DNA of 64,000 bases from Candidatus Vagococcus giribetii. Lineage in GTDB: Bacteria > Bacillota > Bacilli > Lactobacillales > Vagococcaceae. The stretch spans positions 88,565 to 152,564 of the forward strand of contig NZ_JAFLVX010000011.1 in assembly GCF_017316185.1 (NCBI RefSeq), read 5' to 3'. The notes beneath the pieces are model-generated. The model made no database searches, was not told the DNA's origin, and saw nothing but the letters and a program-made list of their open reading frames with translations. Shown here in pieces: positions 23,423-33,249 of this stretch. The position numbers were made by a program, and so were the translations under genes. Positions within the stretch are counted from its first letter, which is position 1. Each line of letters begins with the position of its first letter.

Positions 23423-24268
23423 CTAAAATGGTAAACTATCCAAATCGTAGTCCTCTTTCGGCTCTGGCATCTTTCCGACATCTTCATACATTTCTCGCCA
23501 TTCTGGTGGAACAACTACATAATCTGGTTTAGCATTTGAAATATTGTTAGTAGTAATATATTCATCATTCCAACATTTTCCGTTGAACCAAGTTGAACCT
23601 TGTTTAATAAATTGTATATCTGTCTTTTGAAAATTAATTTGTTTCTTGTATGCATTTATACCGTTTAAAATAGTTGAGTCCTCTACACCGTCTTTTATAG
23701 CTTTCTTGTAAGAGTTAAATGCTTTGTCCTTACCTTGCTTCCGTCCAGTTGGATATTGGTCCCAAAGCTCATCGAATCTATTTTTAAGACTGACTTTGGC
23801 AGCTTCCTTAGAAGGTGACTTATTATTATTTGTAGTCTCTGAAGAAGTCTCTGAGTAGTCTATGGTATTGGTTGGTTCATTTTGACCTTCTCCATTGGTG
23901 CAATTTGAACCACTCGTAAGGTCATTTTGACCCAATCGTTGGCTCACCTCTTCTAAAAAGTCATAATTCACAGAATACCAGACTGTTTTATCGAATCCAG
24001 CTCTATTAAAATTGCCTTTCATTATCAATTCTTTTTTTGCCAATGATGTAATTGTCCTCTTAATCGTCGCTATACTCCAAAAGGGAAATTGCTTATTCCA
24101 ATCCTCGTAGGTGTTATATATCCATTTTCTGTCATTAATTTTTTTAGCACTTTTACTATTAAGCCAATAATGTAACTGCTGTAGGAATATTGCTTCATTT
24201 AGTCCAATTTCTTTAGCAAGCTTCGGTAAAACTTGTATTGGATAGTCATCTATAAGTAACTTACTCAT
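23423..24268 (-). CDS. Phage replisome organizer (DnaD-like replication protein)
   Basis: A 281-residue replication initiator. Its N-terminal winged helix (IGLNEAIFLQQLHYWLNSKS ... SIATIKRTITSLAKKELI) is typical of phage replisome organizers. A Ser/Thr/Asn-rich linker (about 125-165) joins it to a C-terminal domain (FDELWDQYPTGRKQGKDKAF; GSTWFNGKCWNDEY) that binds the loader. The origin is often in or near such a gene, but I see no clear iterons. Confidence 0.88.
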   Translation of the reverse strand: MSKLLIDDYPIQVLPKLAKEIGLNEAIFLQQLHYWLNSKSAKKINDRKWIYNTYEDWNKQFPFWSIATIKRTITSLAKKELIMKGNFNRAGFDKTVWYSVNYDFLEEVSQRLGQNDLTSGSNCTNGEGQNEPTNTIDYSETSSETTNNNKSPSKEAAKVSLKNRFDELWDQYPTGRKQGKDKAFNSYKKAIKDGVEDSTILNGINAYKKQINFQKTDIQFIKQGSTWFNGKCWNDEYITTNNISNAKPDYVVVPPEWREMYEDVGKMPEPKEDYDLDSLPF

Positions 24269-24270
24269 AT

Positions 24271-24624
24271 TTAAACCTCCAACCTTTCTTGATAGGATAA
24301 GTTAATATTTTTATTCCAATCAATTAAATCAGCAGATTCAACAATTTCAATTCGTTTGTTCAAATCAATAACTTGGTTTTTAATGCCATTTAAGCCTTGT
24401 GAGCGTTGTTCATTGGTTAATGGTATAAATATACCTCCCAGACCTCTGTTAGCTACAATCGGTATTTTATACTTGAATACAAGGCTGCTAATAACGCTTT
24501 GGACTTCTCTTAAATTAAGACTCGTTAACTGGCATATATCGTTTAAAGTCACTTTCTTACCTGTTCCTCTTGGAATCATTGATAAAACAGACGATTCGAT
24601 TACTGATAGTTCTTTTTTATTCAA
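24271..24624 (-). CDS. Small winged-helix island protein
   Basis: A 118-residue protein. The start is TTG 24624, overlapping the stop of the previous gene (ATTGAATAA), with GGAGGTG 6 bases upstream; the longer frame has no such site. The N-terminal half is an HTH (VTLNDICQLTSLNLREVQSVI), then a wing (IPIVANRGLGGIFI) and a coiled tail. A short DNA-binding partner for the replication protein is plausible. Confidence 0.65.
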   Translation of the reverse strand: MNKKELSVIESSVLSMIPRGTGKKVTLNDICQLTSLNLREVQSVISSLVFKYKIPIVANRGLGGIFIPLTNEQRSQGLNGIKNQVIDLNKRIEIVESADLIDWNKNINLSYQERLEV

Positions 24625-24814
24625 TAGCAGCACCTCCATAAGTTGAGAGTTCAAAATTTGTACCAAGTACATGAATAGTTTTATTGTCATTTGTAATTAA
24701 TTGAGCTGAATATAATTCATCAGACAATGGATAAGAAACACTTTTAAAGAATGATTTAAGCAAAGGAATAGTAACGTTATTATTATGAGTATCTTTAAAC
24801 TTTAGTAATCTCAT
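24617..24814 (-). CDS. Small early island protein
   Basis: A 65-residue beta-rich protein (DTHNNNVTIPLLKSFFKSV; TNDNKTIHVLGTNFELSTY). It overlaps its upstream neighbour by one base and its downstream neighbour by 8, so it belongs to the early operon. No family recognised. Confidence 0.6.
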   Translation of the reverse strand: MRLLKFKDTHNNNVTIPLLKSFFKSVSYPLSDELYSAQLITNDNKTIHVLGTNFELSTYGGAAIE

Positions 24815-25032
24815 TAATTCCCTCCTATTGAAAAATCAACCATTTCATCAGCATGTTTTTCAGCTAATAATTTTATTGAAGCTATTAATCCATTAATTTT
24901 ATTGATATCTTCAACAGTAATATCAGAACTATTGAATTGACAATAAATATACGTCTCTAAAGCCTTAATAGCATTACTCAATTGATTAGCATCTGCCGTT
25001 ATTAAATCAACATCATTTTTCTTATTTTTCAT
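24814..25032 (-). CDS. Small early island protein
   Basis: A 72-residue acidic helical protein (LSNAIKALETYIYCQFNSS; INGLIASIKLLAEKHADEMV). It overlaps the previous gene by 11 bases. Unknown function. Confidence 0.6.
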   Translation of the reverse strand: MKNKKNDVDLITADANQLSNAIKALETYIYCQFNSSDITVEDINKINGLIASIKLLAEKHADEMVDFSIGGN

Positions 25033-25327
25033 CTTTTGTACCCCTTGAAGCTCTTATCATAGTTTTATCTTCCAACTCTTCAGCAACTTTAAAAATAAAA
25101 TCATCAGCTTTATTCGTGATGATAACCATATCCTCTAAATCATTCTGAATAACCGATAACACTCCATCATTTTCTAAAGCTAAATAGAAAACCATAGCTT
25201 TTTCTTGAACACTTTTTTCTTTAGATAAAAGTGTTCTTAGTAAACTGAAATAACCCTTTTGAAGTTCTAGATTCCTAGATACTTGATTTAATTCTTTAGA
25301 TAATTCTTTTATTTCTTCAACATTCAT
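25022..25327 (-). CDS. Small early island protein, helical
   Basis: A 101-residue protein (IKELSKELNQVSRNLELQKG; MVFYLALENDGVLSVIQNDL) with a predicted helical bundle layout similar to small four-helix phage proteins. Part of the early operon, coupled to the next gene. Unknown function. Confidence 0.6.
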   Translation of the reverse strand: MNVEEIKELSKELNQVSRNLELQKGYFSLLRTLLSKEKSVQEKAMVFYLALENDGVLSVIQNDLEDMVIITNKADDFIFKVAEELEDKTMIRASRGTKDEK

Positions 25328-25363
25328 TCAAATTCCCCATTCTGTAGTATTTTGTGATAGAAT

Positions 25364-25397
25364 GAGGTAAATAGTCTGTACAAATTCTATTTACCTC
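25364..25397. promoter_or_regulatory. Intergenic hairpin in the early operon
   Basis: A perfect 10-base stem (GAGGTAAATA / TATTTACCTC) with a 14-base loop containing GTCTGT, the complement of the ACAGAC repeat. A second stem-loop follows at 25398-25428 (AGCACGCTTAGAA / TTCTAGTGTGCT). Could be an RNA regulatory element or an origin feature. Confidence 0.4.
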
Positions 25398-25432
25398 AGC
25401 ACGCTTAGAACGCCAATTCTAGTGTGCTATTT

Positions 25433-25711
25433 TTATTCATATAAAAAATCCTGGACTCTTTCAATTCCTTCTACTTCTTTTTTGATAGCTTCTAACTCTT
25501 TAATAACTTCACCTAGTTTTTTACTTGTTGAATAAGCTTGAACATTACCCTTTTTATCAAGTAATACGCTTCCTTCATCCGTTACAATTTCTAGAATAGA
25601 AATTTGCCCTTTGATTAGTTCGTCCCATCTTGAATAGTAGTCATAAACTTTATTTTCTAAATCTCCAAATGTTGGATCTTTTTCTGTACCTAGATCAATC
25701 ATTTTACTCAT
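25433..25711 (-). CDS. Small early island protein
   Basis: A 92-residue protein (FGDLENKVYDYYSRWDELIK; KKLGEVIKELEAIKKEVEGI), helical with a short beta segment in the middle. It starts 2 bases after the small membrane protein's stop, with AGAGG upstream. Unknown function. Confidence 0.6.
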   Translation of the reverse strand: MSKMIDLGTEKDPTFGDLENKVYDYYSRWDELIKGQISILEIVTDEGSVLLDKKGNVQAYSTSKKLGEVIKELEAIKKEVEGIERVQDFLYE

Positions 25712-25712
25712 G

Positions 25713-25886
25713 TTAATTTCCTCTTTTCATATTATTTTGGTTAAAACTCACAATGTCATGATTGAATAACCATAATATTGATAATACGATTCCTATTGAT
25801 ATAGCAATCTTTAAACTTAATGCTGCTACTCCTAAACCAATTAAATAAGTTGCTAATAAAACTGCTTGCCTACGACTTTTACACAC
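25713..25886 (-). CDS. Small membrane protein, GTG start (57 residues)
   Basis: Easily missed. AAGGAGGTG lies 5 bases before GTG 25886. The 57-residue product has a basic start (CKSRRQA) and a long hydrophobic stretch (VLLATYLIGLGVAALSLK, then IAISIGIVLSILWLF), giving two membrane helices. Its stop is 2 bases from the next start. Position near the left-going early promoter suggests an early membrane factor. Confidence 0.7.
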   Translation of the reverse strand: MCKSRRQAVLLATYLIGLGVAALSLKIAISIGIVLSILWLFNHDIVSFNQNNMKRGN

Positions 25887-26008
25887 TCGCTCACCTCCTT
25901 AAAAATTTAACCTACTAAATTTAACGACTTCATCATTAATACATTGAAAACATTGTTAAAATACAATTTGTGACTACTTTGGGCTTTTATGTCTGTTCAA
26001 TCAGTCTG

Positions 26009-26021
26009 TATTGGCGTGGTG
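26009..26021 (+). repeat. 13-base element TATTGGCGTGGTG, island copy 2
   Basis: Exact match to 27326-27338 and to the reverse complement of 11716-11728. On the minus strand it is followed within 20 bases by two ACAGAC hexamers, the same combination of elements as at the left end. The rest of the 25887-26026 gap holds no gene I can see. Confidence 0.55.
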
Positions 26022-26026
26022 ATTCT

Positions 26027-26341
26027 TTAATTTTCTTCTTCATTTTCGAGCATCCAAGCTCTGACTTGATTCTTACTAAATACTGTTTTTCTTTCTGACA
26101 AAGAACGTCCTTTAGGTAAACCTTTGGCTAGTAACTCCTCAACATATCCATCAGAACAATCATTAAGGAATCTTCTTAGTTCTGCTTTGGAATACATGAG
26201 ATCATTATCTAGTCCTGTATCTTTCCTAGCCTTTCGAATCGCATCAATAAGCACTGTAGTAACTTGGTTACCTATCTGACTTAATTGTTCATCAGATAGA
26301 ACGTGTGATACTTCGATTTGTAGTTGCTCCATTTGTTTCAT
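26027..26341 (-). CDS. DUF771-family protein, probable excisionase/early regulator
   Basis: A 104-residue protein with a helical N-terminus (VSHVLSDEQLSQIGNQVTTV) and a DUF771-like winged-helix C-terminus (MYSKAELRRFLNDCSDGYVE ... KTVFSKNQVRAWML). DUF771 proteins sit just after cro in many Gram-positive phages and satellites and resemble excisionases. It follows the Cro-like gene directly. It is the natural candidate for directing excision. Confidence 0.75.
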   Translation of the reverse strand: MKQMEQLQIEVSHVLSDEQLSQIGNQVTTVLIDAIRKARKDTGLDNDLMYSKAELRRFLNDCSDGYVEELLAKGLPKGRSLSERKTVFSKNQVRAWMLENEEEN

Positions 26342-26560
26342 TTACTCACCTTTTTCTTCAATGTCAAAAATTTCTTCGAACTCAACACCTAATATCTCAG
26401 TTATTTTTTTTGATTTTGGTGAAGAAATTCCAGATCTTTTATTTAAAAAATTTGAAAATGATGCTTGATTCATGGGTATTAATTCTGAAAAATCTTTTTG
26501 ACTGTAACCCTTAATAAGTAACGCTATTTTTAATTTATTAGTTTTAGCGACAATCTTCAT
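26342..26560 (-). CDS. Cro-like HTH regulator
   Basis: A 72-residue XRE-family protein consisting almost only of the HTH (KIALLIKGYSQKDFSELI ... MNQASFSNFLNKRSGI). It is transcribed divergently from the CI-like repressor across a region with three operator copies, the standard lysogeny switch. First gene of the early operon. Confidence 0.85.
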   Translation of the reverse strand: MKIVAKTNKLKIALLIKGYSQKDFSELIPMNQASFSNFLNKRSGISSPKSKKITEILGVEFEEIFDIEEKGE

Positions 26561-26606
26561 TCTTTATCTCCTTTCCAACTTCTAAAATAAGAAGTTTATA
26601 ATATAC

Positions 26607-26687
26607 ATGATATCTAATTTTAGATAAAAGTCAATATATAATTTTAGATAAATATATTTTGATTATCAATCTAATATAAGATATAAT
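26607..26687. promoter_or_regulatory. Divergent promoter region with three operator copies
   Basis: Three related palindromes: TATCTAATTTTAGATA (26611-26626), TATATAATTTTAGATA (26635-26650) and AATCTAATATAAGATA (26668-26683). The rightward repressor promoter has -35 TTGATT (26659-26664) and -10 TATAAT (26682-26687), spacer 17; the third operator covers its -10. A leftward promoter is likely with TTGACT (26629-26634) and TATCAT (26607-26612), spacer 16, with the first operator in the spacer. Confidence 0.75.
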
Positions 26688-26718
26688 TGTGTTGCTTAAA
26701 CGAAAGGGTGTGAAATTT

Positions 26719-27300
26719 ATGAAAAAAGATTTAATAAAACTTGGAAAAACAATTAGAAATAATAGGGTACATAATGGATACTCTAGTGCTGAAATCGCTA
26801 GTGCCGCTGGTGTAGCCCAAAGTTATATTTCCGATTTAGAGAATGGGAAAAAGGTTAATCCGAGGATTGATGTTCTAAAAAAAATTGCGAATAAAATTGC
26901 TGATAATCAATATGAATGGCTCAGATTAGAAAATGAACTTTTAACATTAGCAGGATATGAAGATTTTGCTATGGAGGAAAAAGAAAACGTTAAGACTTTA
27001 GAATCTTTTGTTTCTGAATTAACAAAAGATTTAGGAACACCTCTTAAAAAAAATGAATTCATGAACTTTTATAAAGATGCTGAAGGAAAAGAATTTTCAT
27101 ATAGGTATCAATGTTACTCAAAAGAAGAATACTTTGATATCCATAGAATCATTGCTAATAGATACCAAATGAATGTTGTAGATAAGAACGAACTAAAAGA
27201 AATAGGTTTCACTCCTATAAATTATCGAGGTAAAAACTTATCTTCAGAAGACGTAAGAAAGATAATAAAAGTTTTAGATCTTTTTCTTGACGTCAATTAA
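26719..27300 (+). CDS. CI-like island repressor
   Basis: A 193-residue repressor with an N-terminal HTH (SSAEIASAAGVAQSYISDLE, residues 18-37) and an unfamiliar C-terminal domain with no visible Ser-Lys self-cleavage motif. That is like satellite repressors (Stl-type), which are relieved by a helper-phage protein rather than by RecA. ATG 26719 is preceded by AAAGGGTG at 8 bases; the TTG 10 codons upstream is not needed. It lies just before the integrase gene, in the same direction. Confidence 0.85.
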   Translation: MKKDLIKLGKTIRNNRVHNGYSSAEIASAAGVAQSYISDLENGKKVNPRIDVLKKIANKIADNQYEWLRLENELLTLAGYEDFAMEEKENVKTLESFVSELTKDLGTPLKKNEFMNFYKDAEGKEFSYRYQCYSKEEYFDIHRIIANRYQMNVVDKNELKEIGFTPINYRGKNLSSEDVRKIIKVLDLFLDVN

Positions 27301-27325
27301 AATAACTAAACAACCCTATTACCCC

Positions 27326-27338
27326 TATTGGCGTGGTG
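27326..27338 (+). repeat. 13-base element TATTGGCGTGGTG, island copy 3
   Basis: Third copy, lying between the repressor stop and the integrase start codon and running up to the integrase ribosome binding site (AGGAG at 27346-27350). A protein bound here could restrict integrase synthesis. Confidence 0.5.
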
Positions 27339-27355
27339 GTAGATAGGAGAAAACA

Positions 27356-28498
27356 ATGACACAAATTAAACCATATAAAACAAAAGACAATTTAACACGT
27401 TACTTCTTTAACGTTTATGTAGGACGTAACCCAAAGACTGGTAAGAATGTTTACCGTAAGCGACAAGGATTTAAAACTAAGAAGCAAGCTCAAATTGCTC
27501 TAGCTGATCTATTAAAAGATATAGAGGAAAATGGCTTGTTCAATGAAACTAAAGTCATGACGTTTAAAGATTTATATGATATGTGGTTAAAGCAACACCG
27601 TTTAAATGTAAAACCCTCTACCATAGCAACCAATAGGCGCTTTGTAGAAGGTCATGTACTGCCTCATTTAGGCGATATGAAATTAGATGATATAACTGTT
27701 GTCTACTGTCAGAAGCTTGTTAATGAGTGGTATGAGGAATATAAGCAATATCCATACTTTCGTAAGGTTACGGCTCAAATTATGAGGTATGGCGAAGCTA
27801 TGGAGATTATGAAAAGTAATCCAATGGCTAAGACGATTCTTCCACGTAAGAAGGAAGAGGAAAAGAAATTACAATATTACACCAAAGAAGAATTACAACA
27901 CTTCTTTAAGTGCCTGGAACAATTTGGAAACTATAAACAACTAGCTTTCTTTAGGGCGTTGGCCTTCACTGGATGTCGTAAGAGTGAGATATTATCTCTT
28001 CAATGGGAGGATATTGATTTATTCAATAAAACGGTGTCTATAGGTAAAACGCTAGCAATAGATGAAAACCTTCATATTATAATTCAAACACCTAAAACAA
28101 GCTCTAGTATACGAGAAATAAGCCTAGATGATGAAACAATCAAGATACTGTCTAGGTGGCGTAGTATTCAACGTGAGGAATATTTTCAAATGGGATTTAA
28201 CACAACAAGTGATAAGCAATTTGTATTTACCAATAAACGAAATGAATTATATTACCCACAAGTTGTAAATGACTGGTTAAAATACTTAATAAAAAAGTAT
28301 AAGCTCCCTAAAATCACACCTCACAACTTCAGGCACACACACGCAAGCTTATTATTACAAGCAGGCATACCTGTAAAAGAAGTGAGTGAACGACTAGGAC
28401 ACAAAGATATTAAGATTACTTTAGAAATTTATTCTCATGTAATGCCTGAAGAAGCAGAAAAAACGGCTAGCAAGTTCGCTAACTTTGTTGGTTTTTAA
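27356..28498 (+). CDS. int: Tyrosine-type site-specific integrase
   Basis: A 380-residue tyrosine recombinase that integrates the element at the end of sufB. It has an N-terminal AP2-like arm-binding domain (about residues 12-55, GKNVYRKRQGFKTKKQAQIA), a core-binding SAM-like domain (65-160) and a catalytic domain with Arg in FTGCRKSEIL, HNFRHTHASLL (His-x-x-Arg), LGHKDIKITLEIYSHV and the nucleophile Tyr. Length and motifs are those of Tn916/phage integrases. It lies next to the right attachment site. Confidence 0.97.
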   Translation: MTQIKPYKTKDNLTRYFFNVYVGRNPKTGKNVYRKRQGFKTKKQAQIALADLLKDIEENGLFNETKVMTFKDLYDMWLKQHRLNVKPSTIATNRRFVEGHVLPHLGDMKLDDITVVYCQKLVNEWYEEYKQYPYFRKVTAQIMRYGEAMEIMKSNPMAKTILPRKKEEEKKLQYYTKEELQHFFKCLEQFGNYKQLAFFRALAFTGCRKSEILSLQWEDIDLFNKTVSIGKTLAIDENLHIIIQTPKTSSSIREISLDDETIKILSRWRSIQREEYFQMGFNTTSDKQFVFTNKRNELYYPQVVNDWLKYLIKKYKLPKITPHNFRHTHASLLLQAGIPVKEVSERLGHKDIKITLEIYSHVMPEEAEKTASKFANFVGF

Positions 28499-28515
28499 AA
28501 AAGGAGGTTTATCCC

Positions 28516-28740
28516 ATGAGAAGAATTAAGAGATTAGCAAAAAAATTTTTTTGGCCATGGATATTTTTAGGTATATTCTGTACACTCGCCTCAACCATGC
28601 TAAATTATTTTTTCCCTGGAAGTTTTATAGATATCTTTATTGATAAAGCTATGTCGTATGTGTTCGCGCCTGTTATTACTGGTATCATCATTATAGGTTT
28701 AGGATTTATGGATGAATATGATAGAAAGCTAAAAGAATAA
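28516..28740 (+). CDS. Small two-helix membrane protein beside the integrase
   Basis: A 74-residue protein with a basic N-terminus (RRIKRLAKKFF) and two hydrophobic helices (WPWIFLGIFCTLASTMLNYF; VFAPVITGIIIIGLGFM). AAGGAGG precedes the ATG by 9 bases. It is transcribed after int and lies between int and the right end. Small membrane proteins here may act in superinfection exclusion; that is only a suggestion. Confidence 0.65.
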   Translation: MRRIKRLAKKFFWPWIFLGIFCTLASTMLNYFFPGSFIDIFIDKAMSYVFAPVITGIIIIGLGFMDEYDRKLKE

Positions 28741-28749
28741 CAACAATGC

Positions 28750-28767
28750 ACAGACCTTTTCACAGAC
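28750..28767 (+). repeat. Right copy of 18-base integrase arm-site-like repeat
   Basis: ACAGACCTTTTCACAGAC, 17/18 identical to the left copy at 11688-11705 and in the same direction, about 75-90 bases inside the right attachment core. Confidence 0.6.
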
Positions 28768-28794
28768 CTCACCTATTTAAGACAAAATAAAAAG

Positions 28795-28826
28795 GCTAGG
28801 AATGTTGTAATATAAACGTTCCTAGC
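28795..28826 (-). terminator. Replacement sufB terminator supplied by the island
   Basis: A 12-base stem (GCTAGGAATGTT / AACGTTCCTAGC, one G-U pair), followed on the minus strand by CCTTTTTATTTT. It lies 13 bases after the sufB stop codon, but inside the element. It appears to replace the native terminator now found at 11506-11555, and protects the island from suf transcription. Confidence 0.7.
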
Positions 28827-28837
28827 ACATCTTATTA

Positions 28838-28866
28838 ACTTATCCAACCGACCCTTCCATTTCATA
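28838..28866 (-). repeat. attR: Right attachment site within the 3' end of sufB
   Basis: Matches 11557-11585 at 25 of 29 positions, with uninterrupted 9-base (AACTTATCC) and 10-base (GACCCTTCCA) blocks. It covers the last codons of sufB (MEGSVG and stop), so integration leaves SufB intact. Confidence 0.75.
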
Positions 28867-30234
28867 ACTAATCAATCGATTTAACTCAACTGCATACTCC
28901 ATTGGAAGTTCTTTCGTAAATGGTTCAACAAATCCCATAACAATCATCTCTGTTGCTTGTTCTTCGCTTAAACCACGACTCATCAAGTAGTATAACTGCT
29001 CTTCTGATATTTTTGATACTTTCGCTTCATGTTCTAATGCCACATGGCTATTGTGAATTTCGTTAAACGGAATCGTATCACTCTTAGATAATTCATCCAT
29101 AATAATCGTATCACATTCAATATGTGAGATTGAGCCAGCGCTGTTTTTGGCAAATGTCACTTGCCCACGGTAGTTAACTTCTCCACCGTCTTTAGCAATT
29201 GATTTGGACACAATTGAACTTGATGTGTTCGGTGCATTATGAATCATTTTAGCCCCTGTGTCTTGGATTTGATTTGCTCCAGCAAAGGCTACTGATAACA
29301 TAGTTCCACGAGCACCTTCACCGTCAAGGTAAACACTTGGGTATTTCATCGTTGTTTTAGCTCCCAAGTTACCATCAATCCACTCAACTGTTGCGCCAGC
29401 TTCTGCTTTAGCACGTTTAGTCACTAAGTTATACACGTTATCTGACCAGTTTTGGATGGTTGTGTAACGACAATAAGCATCTTTTAGAGTATAGATTTCA
29501 ACGATGGCAGCATGCAAACTGTTACTTGAATACGTTGGTGCTGTACATCCCTCAACGTAATGCACACTTGCTCCTTCGTCGACAACGATTAAAGTTCTTT
29601 CAAATTGTCCTGTATTTTCTGCGTTAATACGGAAATAAGTTTGTAGTGGCACGTCAACTCGTACACCTTTTGGTACGTAGATAAATGTTCCACCTGACCA
29701 TACAGCAGAGTTTAAAGCTGCTAATTTGTTATCAGTTGGTGGGACTAATTTTGAGAAGTATTGTTTGAAAATGTCTGGGTATTCTTTCAGAGCTGTATCA
29801 GTATCTGTAAAGACAATCCCTAATTTTTCAAACTCTTCTTTCATGTTGTGGTAAACCACTTCTGATTCGTATTGAGCAGAGGCTCCAGCTAAGTATTTTC
29901 TTTCAGCTTCTGGAATACCGATACGCTCAAAGGTTTCTTTGATTTTATCTGGTACATCGTCCCAGTCACGAGCTGGTTTATCACTTGTTTTTTGGTAATA
30001 TTTGATTTTATCAAAATCAATATCAGATAAATCTGGTCCCCATTTTTGCATTGGGAATTTGTTAAAGACTTCAAGAGATTTCAAGCGGAATTCTAGCATC
30101 CATTCTGGCTCTTGTTTTTGAGCAGAAATTTCTCGAACAACCTCTTCTGTTAATCCTTCTCCGGTACTGAAGATGGGTTTCACATCGTCATGGAATCCAA
30201 ATTTATATTCTTCTAACTGTGGTACTTCACTCAT
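28840..30234 (-). CDS. sufB: Fe-S cluster assembly protein SufB
   Basis: Core scaffold of the SUF system; with SufC and SufD it builds Fe-S clusters from sulfur delivered by SufS/SufU. The 464-residue protein has the expected blocks: [55 protein letters not shown], and the C-terminal [20 protein letters not shown]. It is the last gene of the operon. Its last codons form the attachment site of the phage satellite and are kept intact. Confidence 0.98.
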   Translation of the reverse strand: MSEVPQLEEYKFGFHDDVKPIFSTGEGLTEEVVREISAQKQEPEWMLEFRLKSLEVFNKFPMQKWGPDLSDIDFDKIKYYQKTSDKPARDWDDVPDKIKETFERIGIPEAERKYLAGASAQYESEVVYHNMKEEFEKLGIVFTDTDTALKEYPDIFKQYFSKLVPPTDNKLAALNSAVWSGGTFIYVPKGVRVDVPLQTYFRINAENTGQFERTLIVVDEGASVHYVEGCTAPTYSSNSLHAAIVEIYTLKDAYCRYTTIQNWSDNVYNLVTKRAKAEAGATVEWIDGNLGAKTTMKYPSVYLDGEGARGTMLSVAFAGANQIQDTGAKMIHNAPNTSSSIVSKSIAKDGGEVNYRGQVTFAKNSAGSISHIECDTIIMDELSKSDTIPFNEIHNSHVALEHEAKVSKISEEQLYYLMSRGLSEEQATEMIVMGFVEPFTKELPMEYAVELNRLISYEMEGSVG

Positions 30235-30248
30235 CGTTTTTCCACTCC

Positions 30249-33229
<2,981 letters not shown>

Positions 33230-33249
33230 TTATCTTGTCTTCCTTTCCA

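Larger units (their letters stand above)
11558..28863. mobile_element. 17.3-kb PICI-like phage satellite carrying a tape-measure protein, integrated at the 3' end of sufB
   Basis: Bounded by sufB-end duplications. Contents from right to left: a small membrane protein, tyrosine integrase, CI-like repressor (plus strand); then on the minus strand Cro-like and DUF771 regulators, early small genes, DnaD-like and DnaC-like replication genes, regulator-like genes, putative small terminase, five small coiled-coil genes, tape measure, DUF6711 tail protein and three cargo genes. The integrase-repressor-divergent early-replication-terS order is the plan of Gram-positive phage-inducible chromosomal islands. 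No large terminase, portal, capsid, tail tube, baseplate, holin or endolysin gene is present. A deleted prophage is the main alternative. Confidence 0.75.

Noticed and set aside
25398..25428. 11-codon frame MNKNSTLELAF as a leader peptide
   Set aside because: It overlaps the stop of the previous gene and has no ribosome binding site of its own; more likely a coincidence within a hairpin.
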